Below are positions 1 to 8,924 of a stretch of DNA of 14,361 bases, piece by piece (within the stretch, counting starts at the first letter, position 1; each line of letters begins with the position of its first letter). The notes under the pieces are model-generated. The model made no database searches. It was given only the letters and a program-made list of their open reading frames with translations, and was not told the origin of the DNA. The translations under genes and the position numbers were made by a program. This DNA comes from an uncultured Prevotella sp. (GTDB lineage Bacteria > Bacteroidota > Bacteroidia > Bacteroidales > Bacteroidaceae). The stretch is taken from NCBI GenBank assembly GCA_937901345.1, contig CALCHM010000098.1:1-14361 (forward strand). Direction: 5' to 3'.

Positions 1-40
1 TTTCAGCGCCTTGCATTTTACTCACTCTTACACAACTTTA

Positions 41-71
41 GAGGGTGTGCCGAAAATTTCGACACACCCTC
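41..71 (-). terminator. Stem-loop downstream of the GH89 gene
   Basis: A 31-nt inverted repeat with arms GAGGGTGTG and CACACCCTC, a single C/A mismatch, and an inner CGAAA/TTTCG extension closing on almost no loop. It lies about 84 bp past the stop codon of the large minus-strand gene. A transcript of that gene would fold here, but the bases that follow on the minus strand (TCTAAAGTTG) are not a proper T-tract, so termination is inferred from position and stem strength. The stem is nearly symmetric and could also act on plus-strand transcription. Confidence 0.5.
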
Positions 72-154
72 ATAGTTTCAGCGTTCAATGCTTATTCAGC
101 ATCTTCGCTCCAGTTTTGTGAGTATTTCCTTTATCAAGGAGTCCTGTTGGATTC

Positions 155-3100
155 TTATTTGATGTACACCTTTTTACCATTAATGATGTACAAACCCTTG
201 GTTGGATTATTCACCTTACGTCCTTGGAGATCGTAAATTGTGTAGTTTTCAGAACTTTGGTCTTTTACACCATTAATGCCTGTAGTTTCACCATTCTCGA
301 AGCGGAAACCATAGAATTTGGACTGTGTTGTACCAGTAATGTGCAAGTATGCCTTGTTGGCAGCATTGATAAACTGACCTGTATTTTCACCATTTACAGC
401 ATTGTAGAAACCGACTCCATCTTTAGTATTGGCAAGCACATAATATGATGTACCATCCTCCTTGGTAATGGTTTGCTTATACAAGGTACCTGTAAAGATA
501 TCTTCAACAACTGGATCTGCTTCTCCAGCGAGTATGAAATCATATTCGCCTGCGTTACCCTTAAGGACTACAGCCGTATTAGCAGGTATAATACCATCAA
601 GTTTTTCCATCTTCAACCATTCACCCTCAACTCCACTCGCTGTGTGTGCTTCCACACCATCGGGAATGGCTACAGGGTAATTCAAGAATAAGGTAGAGTA
701 ACCAGCGTTGCTGATGCTTGCTTTGTAACTGATTTCAGACTCAGCGATTTCTTCAACACTCCAAAGAGAAGCATTGCCAGGTTCTGCGCCATAAGTTACG
801 ATTACATCATGGGTATCTTGTGCATGCATGGGATTAGCGTCTCCTTTTTTCGTCAGAGTTACCGCACCATCAGTATAACCAGAGATAACCACGGGTTGTG
901 CATCTGCTTCAGTACCCATGTGCTCTGCATCCTGAGCAAAGTTCTTTACATACAAACCTGTATGCAAGTTCTTCATCTTGTACTCACCTATTGTACCCGT
1001 TTTTACAAACTGGAAGATTGCCAAGGATTGTTGAGGAATAGCGTTAGCTTCTGCTTGAACAGCAGCACCAGCAGCATCAAACACAAGATGACGATGGTCG
1101 TACTTGGTGTCACCACTTCCGTCATGTTCAGCAGGTTCATAGCTGGTACGCACAAACTTACCCTTACAATAATCTTCGTTTGCAACCGACTTGATGACGT
1201 AGTACTTACTTTCGTCAGGTTCATTATAAGTGATTGCAACCTTAGTGTTACGCAAAGCTTTGTAAGCATCGTAGCAATTAGCAGATGCAGACGTATTACC
1301 AACTCCGATCAAATCAGAAGCAGTTTCATAAGCTTCTCTGTACGGTTCAACATTAGAATAGAGACCAACAGTAGTACCCGCAGGAATGTCTTTTCCATCA
1401 GTAAGGATTGCCTTAACGTCACTGAGCTGATAGAAGCGGGGATTATCATTGGGGAACTCAACTTCTACAAACTTGAAGAGCGAACCACCGTCGGTATTAG
1501 CTTCTTTACTCCAGAATCCCATCTTGTTATCTACCCCACCATTATTACTGAAGTAGTTAGACTTGTCATGTGCTTGAATGTTATAGTATCCATCGCTTTG
1601 AGGTACTAACAACCATTCATAGTAAGATTTTTCACCCTTCTTTGCTGCCCAAACCTTAGCAGGATCATTACTTGTATTATCAGCGCTAAGCACCATGCCA
1701 TCCGCATTGTAGGGGTGGATAGTGATACCATTTGCGTCGCCCATGAAATACCATGCTTGCCAAGAACTGTTATCAGTCTTATTGGCTACAGCAACCATCT
1801 TGCTTGTTTCGTCATACTGAAGCACCTTAGAACCATCCTCTGCGCGCTTGATAATAATCTTGTAGAGGATAGGATTAGCTTCATCCGTAGTCAAGAGATA
1901 CGCAGGTGTACCACCATAGATAACAGAACCGCAGTTTTCGCTGAGTTCCATCCAACATTGGTTAGCAGCAACTTCTGTATTAGCCGTAATAACATTGAAG
2001 TTTTCACCATCAAATGCATATTTCGTATTTGCAGGAGCAACAGTTGTCTTAATCAAACCACTGCTCAACACGTTACTTGCTGTAGCTTGCTTTGCCCCTT
2101 CCTCATCCATAGTAATGGTGAGTGTGTAATCAGCGGCAGTTGCTTTAATGATGACGGGTGTGTTCTTAGCAAGAGTTTCACCTGCTGAAGCAACGGCCAC
2201 AAGCGCATAACCTGTGTAATTCTTTTTCTTATCCAAATTCACTTCGTATGCAGTAATACCTTCGGGCAATACCACATTGAAGGGCAAACAGAGTGTCGTA
2301 ACACCACTTGCGGGAACTGTGAGGGTGTATGCCTCTACCTTTTCAATGGCAATCGTTGAGAATTTTTTGCTATTTTCATTACCAAAGATATTCTTCTGAG
2401 ATTCCCATACATTCAAATGGTTATTACCACTTTGATTATTCACTAATTTGTAAAGATTGTCACCGACATCTTCAAATTTATAATAACCAGCTACAGAAAC
2501 GTCATCAGTGCATAATATATGTCCCCACTGACTCAGATTCTGAGGTGCTTTCACGTACAAACCTTGTGCCTGCAAAGTATAACCATTATCGTTGGGAGTG
2601 ATAGTGAAATATTTGTCCGTCTCAACCGATGCGCTGTATGTTCCAGTTGCAATAAGTTTATAACCTGTACTTTTTGGATTATCAGTATCATCTGTATTGT
2701 ATGCAACAAATACATCTGCTGCAAAATCATGTGAACCACTGTTGTCCATGTAAGTTCTTGCTTGTAACTTATACACACCATTGAGTACCTTACCCTTCTT
2801 CGCATTAAGCGCAGTGTACAAGGGTTTAAGTGCATTGTAAGCGGCTTGCAATTCTTCAGTAGTAGCACCGTTGTTATAAACATACAAAGCATTCACCAAG
2901 TTGTCGTAAACATTAGCCGCTTCATCGTTTGTAATACCAGCAAGGTTCTTATATACAGGAGCAACCTCTACTAATGATGTAAGTTTGAAGAGGTCGAACT
3001 TCGCCATGTGGAAGTAGGGACGACTTACAGAAGATGTTTGGTTGTAGTTGTCGTGTGTCTTAACCACAAACTTCAAATATGAATACTTAACATCTGAAGT

Positions 3101-6100
3101 AAGAATACCTGAAGACCAGGTAGCACCTGCAGTATTGGGCAAACCTTCAACTGTTGTTATCAGTGTCCAATCAGAATTGTCATTGCTACCATAAATCTCA
3201 ATATTCTTTGGACGGTCGTTACTACCACCATTACGCTGCTGACCTGCAATCTTGAAGTTGTACAAGTCTTCAGGATTTACATTATTAATCTGCAAGTAGT
3301 CGTGAGACTTCGATTTAGTATTAGCATCCCAATTGGTGTGGAGATACGTACTAGCATCTTCATCAAGCAATGCAGGCACACCGCCCTTACCATCATCACC
3401 GGATTTGTGGGGGTTGCTACACCAAATATAGTAATTTTCTTCCACTGTAGTGCTGAGCTCAATCTCAGTAACCTTACCAATAGGATCAATAGAAGTTGAG
3501 ATAACATCCATCAAAGCCTTGGTATTGTCGATGAGTTCACCAAGGGCGCGAATATCCTCTGCCTTTGCCTGTTCTGCGAGTTGGTGCAGTTTGACACCAC
3601 CTATACGGTAAAGTGCACGATCCTGGATATAGTAGTTCTTGCAACCATCAGCAATAGTAATATCAAATAAGTTGTTACAACCTTCAAATGGATCTGGTTC
3701 TGTACCCTTACGCACCTCAAGGTTGGTGATGTTCACACCCTCAGGTATAGCGTGTGACACAACACTAAAGTCTGACATGTCCTGTGTGACAGTCAATGAA
3801 GTTGCCTTACCAGATGTGAGTGGAGTGGCAGTAACCTTAAGTTGTGTATTAGCATGAGTATAGACAATGTCGATTCTAAACTTAGTACCCTTTGTTAGGT
3901 TGGTAAGTTTATTAGCATCGCTATCTACATCTGTTTTCACAACCAAACCACCACCTGCTTGCAGATACAATTGGAAACCCTTACCGTATGTGCTATTCAT
4001 CGGAGCATTACCTGTTGCAATAAGCGCAGACCCCCACTGATTGAAGTTATTACCGTTGTCTTCGATAGTCAACAAGATGCTCCAATCTTCACCAGCTGCC
4101 AATGTCGTACCGAGGTCTGTGGTAATGTAATTTGCAGAATTATTTTCAGCATTTGTTCCCTTACCCTTTACAGCACCCGTAAACACCTTGTTGTTACTCA
4201 TTTCCTCAATAGTCGAGGGCAATGATATCGTCCACAAGTCCTTATTGTTCTTAAAGAGGTTATTGTCAAAACCCACAATTTTGCACTGCTCACCCAAGAT
4301 TTCAACAGTCTCGGGGATTTCAAGGTCGTGATCACCGCTTTGGCGGACACTGGTAAGAATAACTACATCGGGATAGGTTACTTCAGTGAATACATAATCA
4401 CTGCACCATTCACCGTTAGTCTTAGAACCATTACGATTAAAGGCAGAACCATCATGCTTGGTAACCATATACTTACCTCCTGAGTAGTCCGCAGCATTCT
4501 TTAGGGCAACACCTGCAGTTGTGGGATCTTCCAAGTAATATTTAGCAGGTGTGTCACCTATGCTAATATGATAACTGCCATTATTTGCGAGGTACTTTCC
4601 ACTTGCATTTTGGAATGAGTAAGTATTGTCACTATTTACAATACAAGTCCAAACATAGCTACTACTACCAGCAGAAATGTTAGTAGCGAGTGTACCATTG
4701 TTATCGTAAAGATAACGAGTCGCACTTACACTATTGTAATTCGTAGGCGCATATATATAATATGTCTTTCCCGCCTCAGGTTTCACACCATTCGCAAGCG
4801 CACCCTTCACGTTCAATTCACTACCAGGTTCCGTGCGGTATTCAAACTGCCAACCGTCGATTTCCAAAGCCTTGCGGAAGCGAGCTGTGTAAGTTGCATC
4901 TTCGCGAGCAAGCATTGAATATTGGAGTTCTGTGGTGAGCAAACGGCCGTAGTGGTCGTACCAACCGAGGAACTCAACATCTTCGCTGGCCTTGGTAGCA
5001 GCAATATAGAAATCAACACCCTTAGTTACTTCCCACTCTGTGCGTGTAGAACCGTCGGGAGTTTCATCTGTCCACACCTTAACTGTACCCCAATCGTTGT
5101 TGTTGCTTTCAACATTGATAGTCGCAGCCTTATCAGAGAACTCGGTTACATTGAGGATGAGTTCGTACACAGGTCGAATAGAAGCATCCTTAGCACCACG
5201 CCCAGAAGGTTTATTGCCATTATCCCAAGCACCATCAAAACGCAAGCGCATGTGAGTGATACCCAAAGGCATGTCGTAGGGAAGAACGACATTCATGCTG
5301 CCACTACATACCGCAGTGTTCGCTGCACCATTAGTTCCTGTTTCCTTCAAGAGTTCGCCTTCATCATCAAAGTCTCCATCTTGATTGAGGTCAATGAACG
5401 CACGGAAGTAACAGTATTTCAAACCATCAGCATTTCCGTTGTCGTAACTAACAGTGAAGCTTGCACCCTGGGGAACATTCACAATTTTAGGAATTGTGTT
5501 AAAGATTTCGGTAGGCGCAGTTGTTGTTTCAAAAATCGTTTCAGCTTCACGGTTGTAGTATGCGAAGTTAAGGTTGTGAATAAACTGCTTGTAGCTTGCA
5601 ATATCACCACTAAATGTTCCATTGCATGCCACTACGCCCCACTTATCCTGGATAAAATTAGCTGTGAAAGTAGCCTCTTCCTTACCGTAGTAGATGAAAG
5701 GATTATCGTTACTTACTACATTGCTATTAGCATCTGTCCAGTTCGCAAAATTGTAACCAGCGTTTGCTGTAGCCGTCATCTTCACCGCATCCTTGTTAGT
5801 AACAGTGAGACCATTAGCACCTTCAATTGCCACAGAACCATTAGCACCAGCCACTGCTGTTACTGTACGCTCTGCAGAAATATCTTCAATAAGTGCGAGG
5901 TTGAAAGTGATGTCTGTTCCGTCGCTGTAAACGACTTGTGCTGTAGTCTTACCAATAGTAGCATCTGCAGGAATCGTCACCTTATTGCCATCAACTACTT
6001 CAAGTTTTTCATTATTGCTTGCAGCACCGTCATTATTAAGGTCAATCCAAACAGAATTTATAGTTACAGTCTTTCTAATTTCAAGAGGCAATGCAACTGT

Positions 6101-8476
6101 ATTTCCACGATAGATTTCAGGTACAACATCACTCTTAGTTGCATGTGTAGTAATACCCATGGGGAAGATATAATTCTTTTCTTCGCCCTTTACACGACCG
6201 AAATAGTTACCAAAGGTCTGCTTAGCCTTTGCTGTTGCAGTCATGTCGTTGGGAATAGTAACTGTAGAATAGTTGTAGTTCGTAAAGTCAACCGTCCAAG
6301 GATATTCAAATCCACTGAACCAACCGCCACTAAACGAACCGCCCTTTGTTGTAAAGAACTTTTCCCAACGCTTATAGTGGAAGTCCTTAATCAATCCAGC
6401 CCAGCAACGGTTAGAATAGTCGTGAAGGTCGGTATTACCGTTTGACCAAACGGTCACCTGCGTACGCGCATTCCATTCCAACCATCTACGGTCGTTCTCT
6501 GTGGTACCGCTTACTTCATCTGCAATATTGCGTGCAAGGCTTGTCCAACGCTCGAGCTTGAAGTTCGCATCATAAGAGAGCATCGCATCGAGGTCGAGCA
6601 TGAGCTGCAAGTAAAGCTGGTACAATCGAGTGTATTCAGCATCGTTGTTACGTGCTGCGTTGATAAGCGGAAGCAACTGTGCAGCATAGTCCACCATAGA
6701 TTGACGCACTACATCAATGAAGTCGTAGTTATAGTTAGCCGTACCATCAGCAGTTGTAATCAAGTCGCTGATTTGTGAAAGTTCATCTGCAGCAACAAGC
6801 ACATCCTGTGTATCCCAATAAATAGCAGCCGTACTCCATGACGAAACACTATTTACAGTCCAGTTAGGACGCGCAAGAATCACAGCTTCTGAAGTACCTT
6901 GCTGATCTGTAGGACAAGCCCAAACAGACTTTTTAAGGTTTTGCAATGCTGTAAGAGCTTTATCATTTTGAACTCCATAGCGCGCGTAAGCATAATCTGC
7001 AAGCCATTCATCAACATTAGGTTTGCTACTCATCCAAGGAAGCTCAAAGAGCATGTCATAAAGGATGGGGTTCGTTTCCGTACCTTCAGGAGTCGCACCA
7101 ATACCTTGACAGTTATTACCCTTTGCAAGAGCTCTGAAATAATCGTTCATTGTGCTCTCCAAACGACCGTGCATACCGCTACGGCCACCAAAGTTGTGGA
7201 GCATACAGAAGATATAGGGACGACTCTGGAAATAGTCTGTATTCCACTTTGCCTTACCAGGAGCATCAGAGAAGAGGTCGAGACCGATGAAGCGGTTGCC
7301 GTATGAACTCATTGCACTGAATGCGCCACTTTGAGGCACTCCCTGCCAATACTGGATAATCCACTTGGGCTGTTCGTCAACATTATTTTTGGTCTTATCG
7401 TCTTGGCTAACTCCATTATAGTAGTTATCCAATTCGACCATAATGTTGGGATAGCACGTTTCATTTGTAACGCCACCGGGGAGGCTACCTTCGTGGAAGG
7501 GGTCAATGCTATAGAGTTCAGACACACCCATTACCTCATGCAAGTGCTTGTAGTACACAGCTGCAAAAGTACGGTAACTTTCTGTGTTAGGTTTCAAGAT
7601 GTCGGGACGTGTGTAGCCACCTGCCCATGTACCATTGTTTACTACGTCACCACTGCTAAAACCTTTGATGGTGTAGTTCACAATGCAGTTAGGCACCTGA
7701 CCGCTAAAGCCAGGGATAACGGGCTGCATACCCAATTCGCGCATGCGCTGAAGCATATTGCGACAAAGATTTTCCTGACGGGTGTACCACCAGTCGGGGT
7801 TACCGTTCATAGTAACATCTTTTGCATTGATAGTACCACCCCAACCTTCGAGGTTATTCATCGCAAACCAAGCGATGAAGCCAGGACCTGCGATGTATGC
7901 GTTGATGTCATTCTCGTTCACACCGAGTTCACGGAGGAACTTACGCGTAACGACATCCAAACCTACGAGGTTCAAGGGCGCATTGACACCATGGAGCGCC
8001 ATCCAGTCGATTTCCTGCTGCCAACGATCCCATGTCCAGAACGCCATAGAGTAAGAGAAGGTACATGTGTTGAAGTCGTAACGATACTTAGCGTTAGACA
8101 CATGCTTTTCTTCACTACCAGGAACGGGAAGTGTCACCTGTGACAAATCCGTTGTGAGGTTGTTCCAAGTGAGATTAATGTGTGCGTAGTGGTTCAAGTA
8201 CCAGTTGATACCTGTCGCCACCGACAACTGTGTGTTACCCTTGATACAGGGTTTGCCATTCTGAGACGTAATGACAAACACATCCTTGCCATTTTCTGCA
8301 AGGCTGGCATCAATCACAATCTCGAACTTGTCAGCCGCACCGTCACCACCAATACGATTCAGCAATCCAGTGATTGCCTCCTCTGGGGTTGCCTTGGGTG
8401 CCTGCGCTTGAGTGAACTGCGGCATAAACGCAAACAGAAGCGCTAAGAGCAAGGTTAATAAATAGTTTTTCTTCAT
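155..8476 (-). CDS. Giant secreted alpha-N-acetylglucosaminidase (GH89, NAGLU-like) with T9SS-like C-terminal tail
   Basis: 2773 aa. GH89 enzymes remove terminal alpha-linked N-acetylglucosamine; family members act on heparan sulfate (human NAGLU) or on GlcNAc-alpha-1,4-Gal of mucins (clostridial GH89). Seen: signal peptide at residues 1-26 ending AQA; a NAGLU N-terminal domain at about 30-120; the TIM barrel at about 128-465, with CTFSYSMAFWTWDRW, EIDWMALHGVNAPL, GPGFIAW and CMLHNFGG; then a helical C-terminal domain to about 705. By family pattern the catalytic glutamates are E329 (DPFHEG) and E464 (ATPEGT). Accessory modules follow: GEVED-like at 800-860 and 985-1110; divergent InlB-type repeats at 869-942 and 1117-1201; ricin-like at about 1237-1362, 1898-2045, 2205-2345 and 2420-2575; LRR_5 at 1366-1435 and 1594-1630 around a jelly-roll-like stretch; discoidin-like at about 1674-1832; short helical FIVAR-like linkers near 1845-1893 and 2350-2412; two stalk-like beta domains at 2047-2200 and 2583-2735. 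The tail (YTIYDLQGRKV...GLYIINGKKVYIK) resembles a type A T9SS sorting domain. Human NAGLU is about 743 aa, so three quarters of this protein is accessory. Module boundaries are read by eye. The ATG is preceded by an AT-rich leader without Shine-Dalgarno. Confidence 0.93.
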   Translation of the reverse strand: MKKNYLLTLLLALLFAFMPQFTQAQAPKATPEEAITGLLNRIGGDGAADKFEIVIDASLAENGKDVFVITSQNGKPCIKGNTQLSVATGINWYLNHYAHINLTWNNLTTDLSQVTLPVPGSEEKHVSNAKYRYDFNTCTFSYSMAFWTWDRWQQEIDWMALHGVNAPLNLVGLDVVTRKFLRELGVNENDINAYIAGPGFIAWFAMNNLEGWGGTINAKDVTMNGNPDWWYTRQENLCRNMLQRMRELGMQPVIPGFSGQVPNCIVNYTIKGFSSGDVVNNGTWAGGYTRPDILKPNTESYRTFAAVYYKHLHEVMGVSELYSIDPFHEGSLPGGVTNETCYPNIMVELDNYYNGVSQDDKTKNNVDEQPKWIIQYWQGVPQSGAFSAMSSYGNRFIGLDLFSDAPGKAKWNTDYFQSRPYIFCMLHNFGGRSGMHGRLESTMNDYFRALAKGNNCQGIGATPEGTETNPILYDMLFELPWMSSKPNVDEWLADYAYARYGVQNDKALTALQNLKKSVWACPTDQQGTSEAVILARPNWTVNSVSSWSTAAIYWDTQDVLVAADELSQISDLITTADGTANYNYDFIDVVRQSMVDYAAQLLPLINAARNNDAEYTRLYQLYLQLMLDLDAMLSYDANFKLERWTSLARNIADEVSGTTENDRRWLEWNARTQVTVWSNGNTDLHDYSNRCWAGLIKDFHYKRWEKFFTTKGGSFSGGWFSGFEYPWTVDFTNYNYSTVTIPNDMTATAKAKQTFGNYFGRVKGEEKNYIFPMGITTHATKSDVVPEIYRGNTVALPLEIRKTVTINSVWIDLNNDGAASNNEKLEVVDGNKVTIPADATIGKTTAQVVYSDGTDITFNLALIEDISAERTVTAVAGANGSVAIEGANGLTVTNKDAVKMTATANAGYNFANWTDANSNVVSNDNPFIYYGKEEATFTANFIQDKWGVVACNGTFSGDIASYKQFIHNLNFAYYNREAETIFETTTAPTEIFNTIPKIVNVPQGASFTVSYDNGNADGLKYCYFRAFIDLNQDGDFDDEGELLKETGTNGAANTAVCSGSMNVVLPYDMPLGITHMRLRFDGAWDNGNKPSGRGAKDASIRPVYELILNVTEFSDKAATINVESNNNDWGTVKVWTDETPDGSTRTEWEVTKGVDFYIAATKASEDVEFLGWYDHYGRLLTTELQYSMLAREDATYTARFRKALEIDGWQFEYRTEPGSELNVKGALANGVKPEAGKTYYIYAPTNYNSVSATRYLYDNNGTLATNISAGSSSYVWTCIVNSDNTYSFQNASGKYLANNGSYHISIGDTPAKYYLEDPTTAGVALKNAADYSGGKYMVTKHDGSAFNRNGSKTNGEWCSDYVFTEVTYPDVVILTSVRQSGDHDLEIPETVEILGEQCKIVGFDNNLFKNNKDLWTISLPSTIEEMSNNKVFTGAVKGKGTNAENNSANYITTDLGTTLAAGEDWSILLTIEDNGNNFNQWGSALIATGNAPMNSTYGKGFQLYLQAGGGLVVKTDVDSDANKLTNLTKGTKFRIDIVYTHANTQLKVTATPLTSGKATSLTVTQDMSDFSVVSHAIPEGVNITNLEVRKGTEPDPFEGCNNLFDITIADGCKNYYIQDRALYRIGGVKLHQLAEQAKAEDIRALGELIDNTKALMDVISTSIDPIGKVTEIELSTTVEENYYIWCSNPHKSGDDGKGGVPALLDEDASTYLHTNWDANTKSKSHDYLQINNVNPEDLYNFKIAGQQRNGGSNDRPKNIEIYGSNDNSDWTLITTVEGLPNTAGATWSSGILTSDVKYSYLKFVVKTHDNYNQTSSVSRPYFHMAKFDLFKLTSLVEVAPVYKNLAGITNDEAANVYDNLVNALYVYNNGATTEELQAAYNALKPLYTALNAKKGKVLNGVYKLQARTYMDNSGSHDFAADVFVAYNTDDTDNPKSTGYKLIATGTYSASVETDKYFTITPNDNGYTLQAQGLYVKAPQNLSQWGHILCTDDVSVAGYYKFEDVGDNLYKLVNNQSGNNHLNVWESQKNIFGNENSKKFSTIAIEKVEAYTLTVPASGVTTLCLPFNVVLPEGITAYEVNLDKKKNYTGYALVAVASAGETLAKNTPVIIKATAADYTLTITMDEEGAKQATASNVLSSGLIKTTVAPANTKYAFDGENFNVITANTEVAANQCWMELSENCGSVIYGGTPAYLLTTDEANPILYKIIIKRAEDGSKVLQYDETSKMVAVANKTDNSSWQAWYFMGDANGITIHPYNADGMVLSADNTSNDPAKVWAAKKGEKSYYEWLLVPQSDGYYNIQAHDKSNYFSNNGGVDNKMGFWSKEANTDGGSLFKFVEVEFPNDNPRFYQLSDVKAILTDGKDIPAGTTVGLYSNVEPYREAYETASDLIGVGNTSASANCYDAYKALRNTKVAITYNEPDESKYYVIKSVANEDYCKGKFVRTSYEPAEHDGSGDTKYDHRHLVFDAAGAAVQAEANAIPQQSLAIFQFVKTGTIGEYKMKNLHTGLYVKNFAQDAEHMGTEADAQPVVISGYTDGAVTLTKKGDANPMHAQDTHDVIVTYGAEPGNASLWSVEEIAESEISYKASISNAGYSTLFLNYPVAIPDGVEAHTASGVEGEWLKMEKLDGIIPANTAVVLKGNAGEYDFILAGEADPVVEDIFTGTLYKQTITKEDGTSYYVLANTKDGVGFYNAVNGENTGQFINAANKAYLHITGTTQSKFYGFRFENGETTGINGVKDQSSENYTIYDLQGRKVNNPTKGLYIINGKKVYIK

Positions 8477-8548
8477 AATTGAATGTATTTAGAATTAGTG
8501 AATTATGCTTGTTTGCTTTATTAAGTGTTAAAGAATTGTTAATAGGTG

Positions 8549-8581
8549 CAAAAATAGGAGTTTAATTTTAGGTGGGCAAAA
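8549..8581 (-). promoter_or_regulatory. Bacteroidetes-type promoter of the GH89 gene
   Basis: On the minus strand a TTTTG (8581-8577) is followed after 20 nt by TATTTTTG (8556-8549). This matches the Bacteroidetes sigma-ABfr consensus of TTTG near -33 and TAnnTTTG near -7 with correct spacing. It would start transcription near 8543 and give a leader of roughly 65 nt before the ATG at 8476. The match is exact to both boxes. No operator or riboswitch is apparent between it and the start codon. Confidence 0.6.
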
Positions 8582-8656
8582 GATGGTGGAGGATAATGAA
8601 TTGGGGATGGCAGATTTATGCTTTATGGGAATCAATACGTTTATTTCGAGTTCTTT

Positions 8657-8682
8657 TCTCCACGTATCGCGGGGATCACGAG
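8657..8682 (+). repeat. 26-bp direct repeat, copy 1
   Basis: Begins TCTCCACGTATCGCG and ends GGATCACGAG. It matches 8892-8917 at 25 of 26 positions, 235 bp apart on the same strand. The bases after it (TTCGTGAGATTAGCGTGA, starting 8691) recur in loosely inverted form at 8740-8772 and resemble the sequence at 14193-14211. The whole 8650-8920 stretch is therefore a mosaic of short GTGAGATT-type repeats rather than coding sequence. Confidence 0.75.
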
Positions 8683-8805
8683 GAACTTTATTCGTGAGAT
8701 TAGCGTGATTTGTGTTCAAAAAAGAAATTCAAATGTATTGTGGTCTCACGCGAATCTCGCAAATCCCGCGAAGTACTTTCCCAAACTGATTCCTATATTT
8801 TATGG

Positions 8806-8836
8806 TTGAACACGAACCGAAGGTCGCGCCAGTCAA
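8806..8836 (-). repeat. 31-bp dispersed repeat, inverted relative to 14212-14242
   Basis: The reverse complement of this segment (core TTGACTGGCGCGACCTTCGG) matches 14212-14242 at 30 of 31 positions. Similarity continues weakly beyond the core to a TATTCGTG motif at the 5' side. A more diverged third copy lies at 14079-14110. The two close copies are inverted and bracket the DUF4270, glgA-like and panCD genes. No ORF of note runs through it. Confidence 0.8.
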
Positions 8837-8891
8837 TTGCTCGGATTGCACGAATATTTTTGTGAGATTCCTAGATTTGCGTGAGGCAACG

Positions 8892-8917
8892 TCTCCACGT
8901 ATCGCGAGGATCACGAG
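8892..8917 (+). repeat. 26-bp direct repeat, copy 2
   Basis: Second copy of the 8657-8682 repeat, with one G-to-A difference (GCGGGGAT versus GCGAGGAT). It ends 7 bp before the first unit of the tandem hairpin array at 8925, so the array is bordered on its left by this element. Confidence 0.75.
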
Positions 8918-8924
8918 AAAACAA

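Noticed and set aside
85..154. Minus-strand fragment reading KYSQNWSEDAE-stop after the GH89 gene
   Set aside because: Only about a dozen codons after an in-frame stop, with no start; too short to call a gene remnant.
4922..6445. 507-codon open frame on the plus strand inside the GH89 gene
   Set aside because: It is antisense to a protein with clear domain homology, is rich in Cys, Ser, Thr and Val in an antisense-like pattern, and has no recognisable motif.
7331..8143. 270-codon plus-strand frame opposite the GH89 catalytic domain
   Set aside because: It is a shadow of the conserved NAGLU coding frame; no domain or plausible start context was seen. The same holds for the 809-1609 frame.
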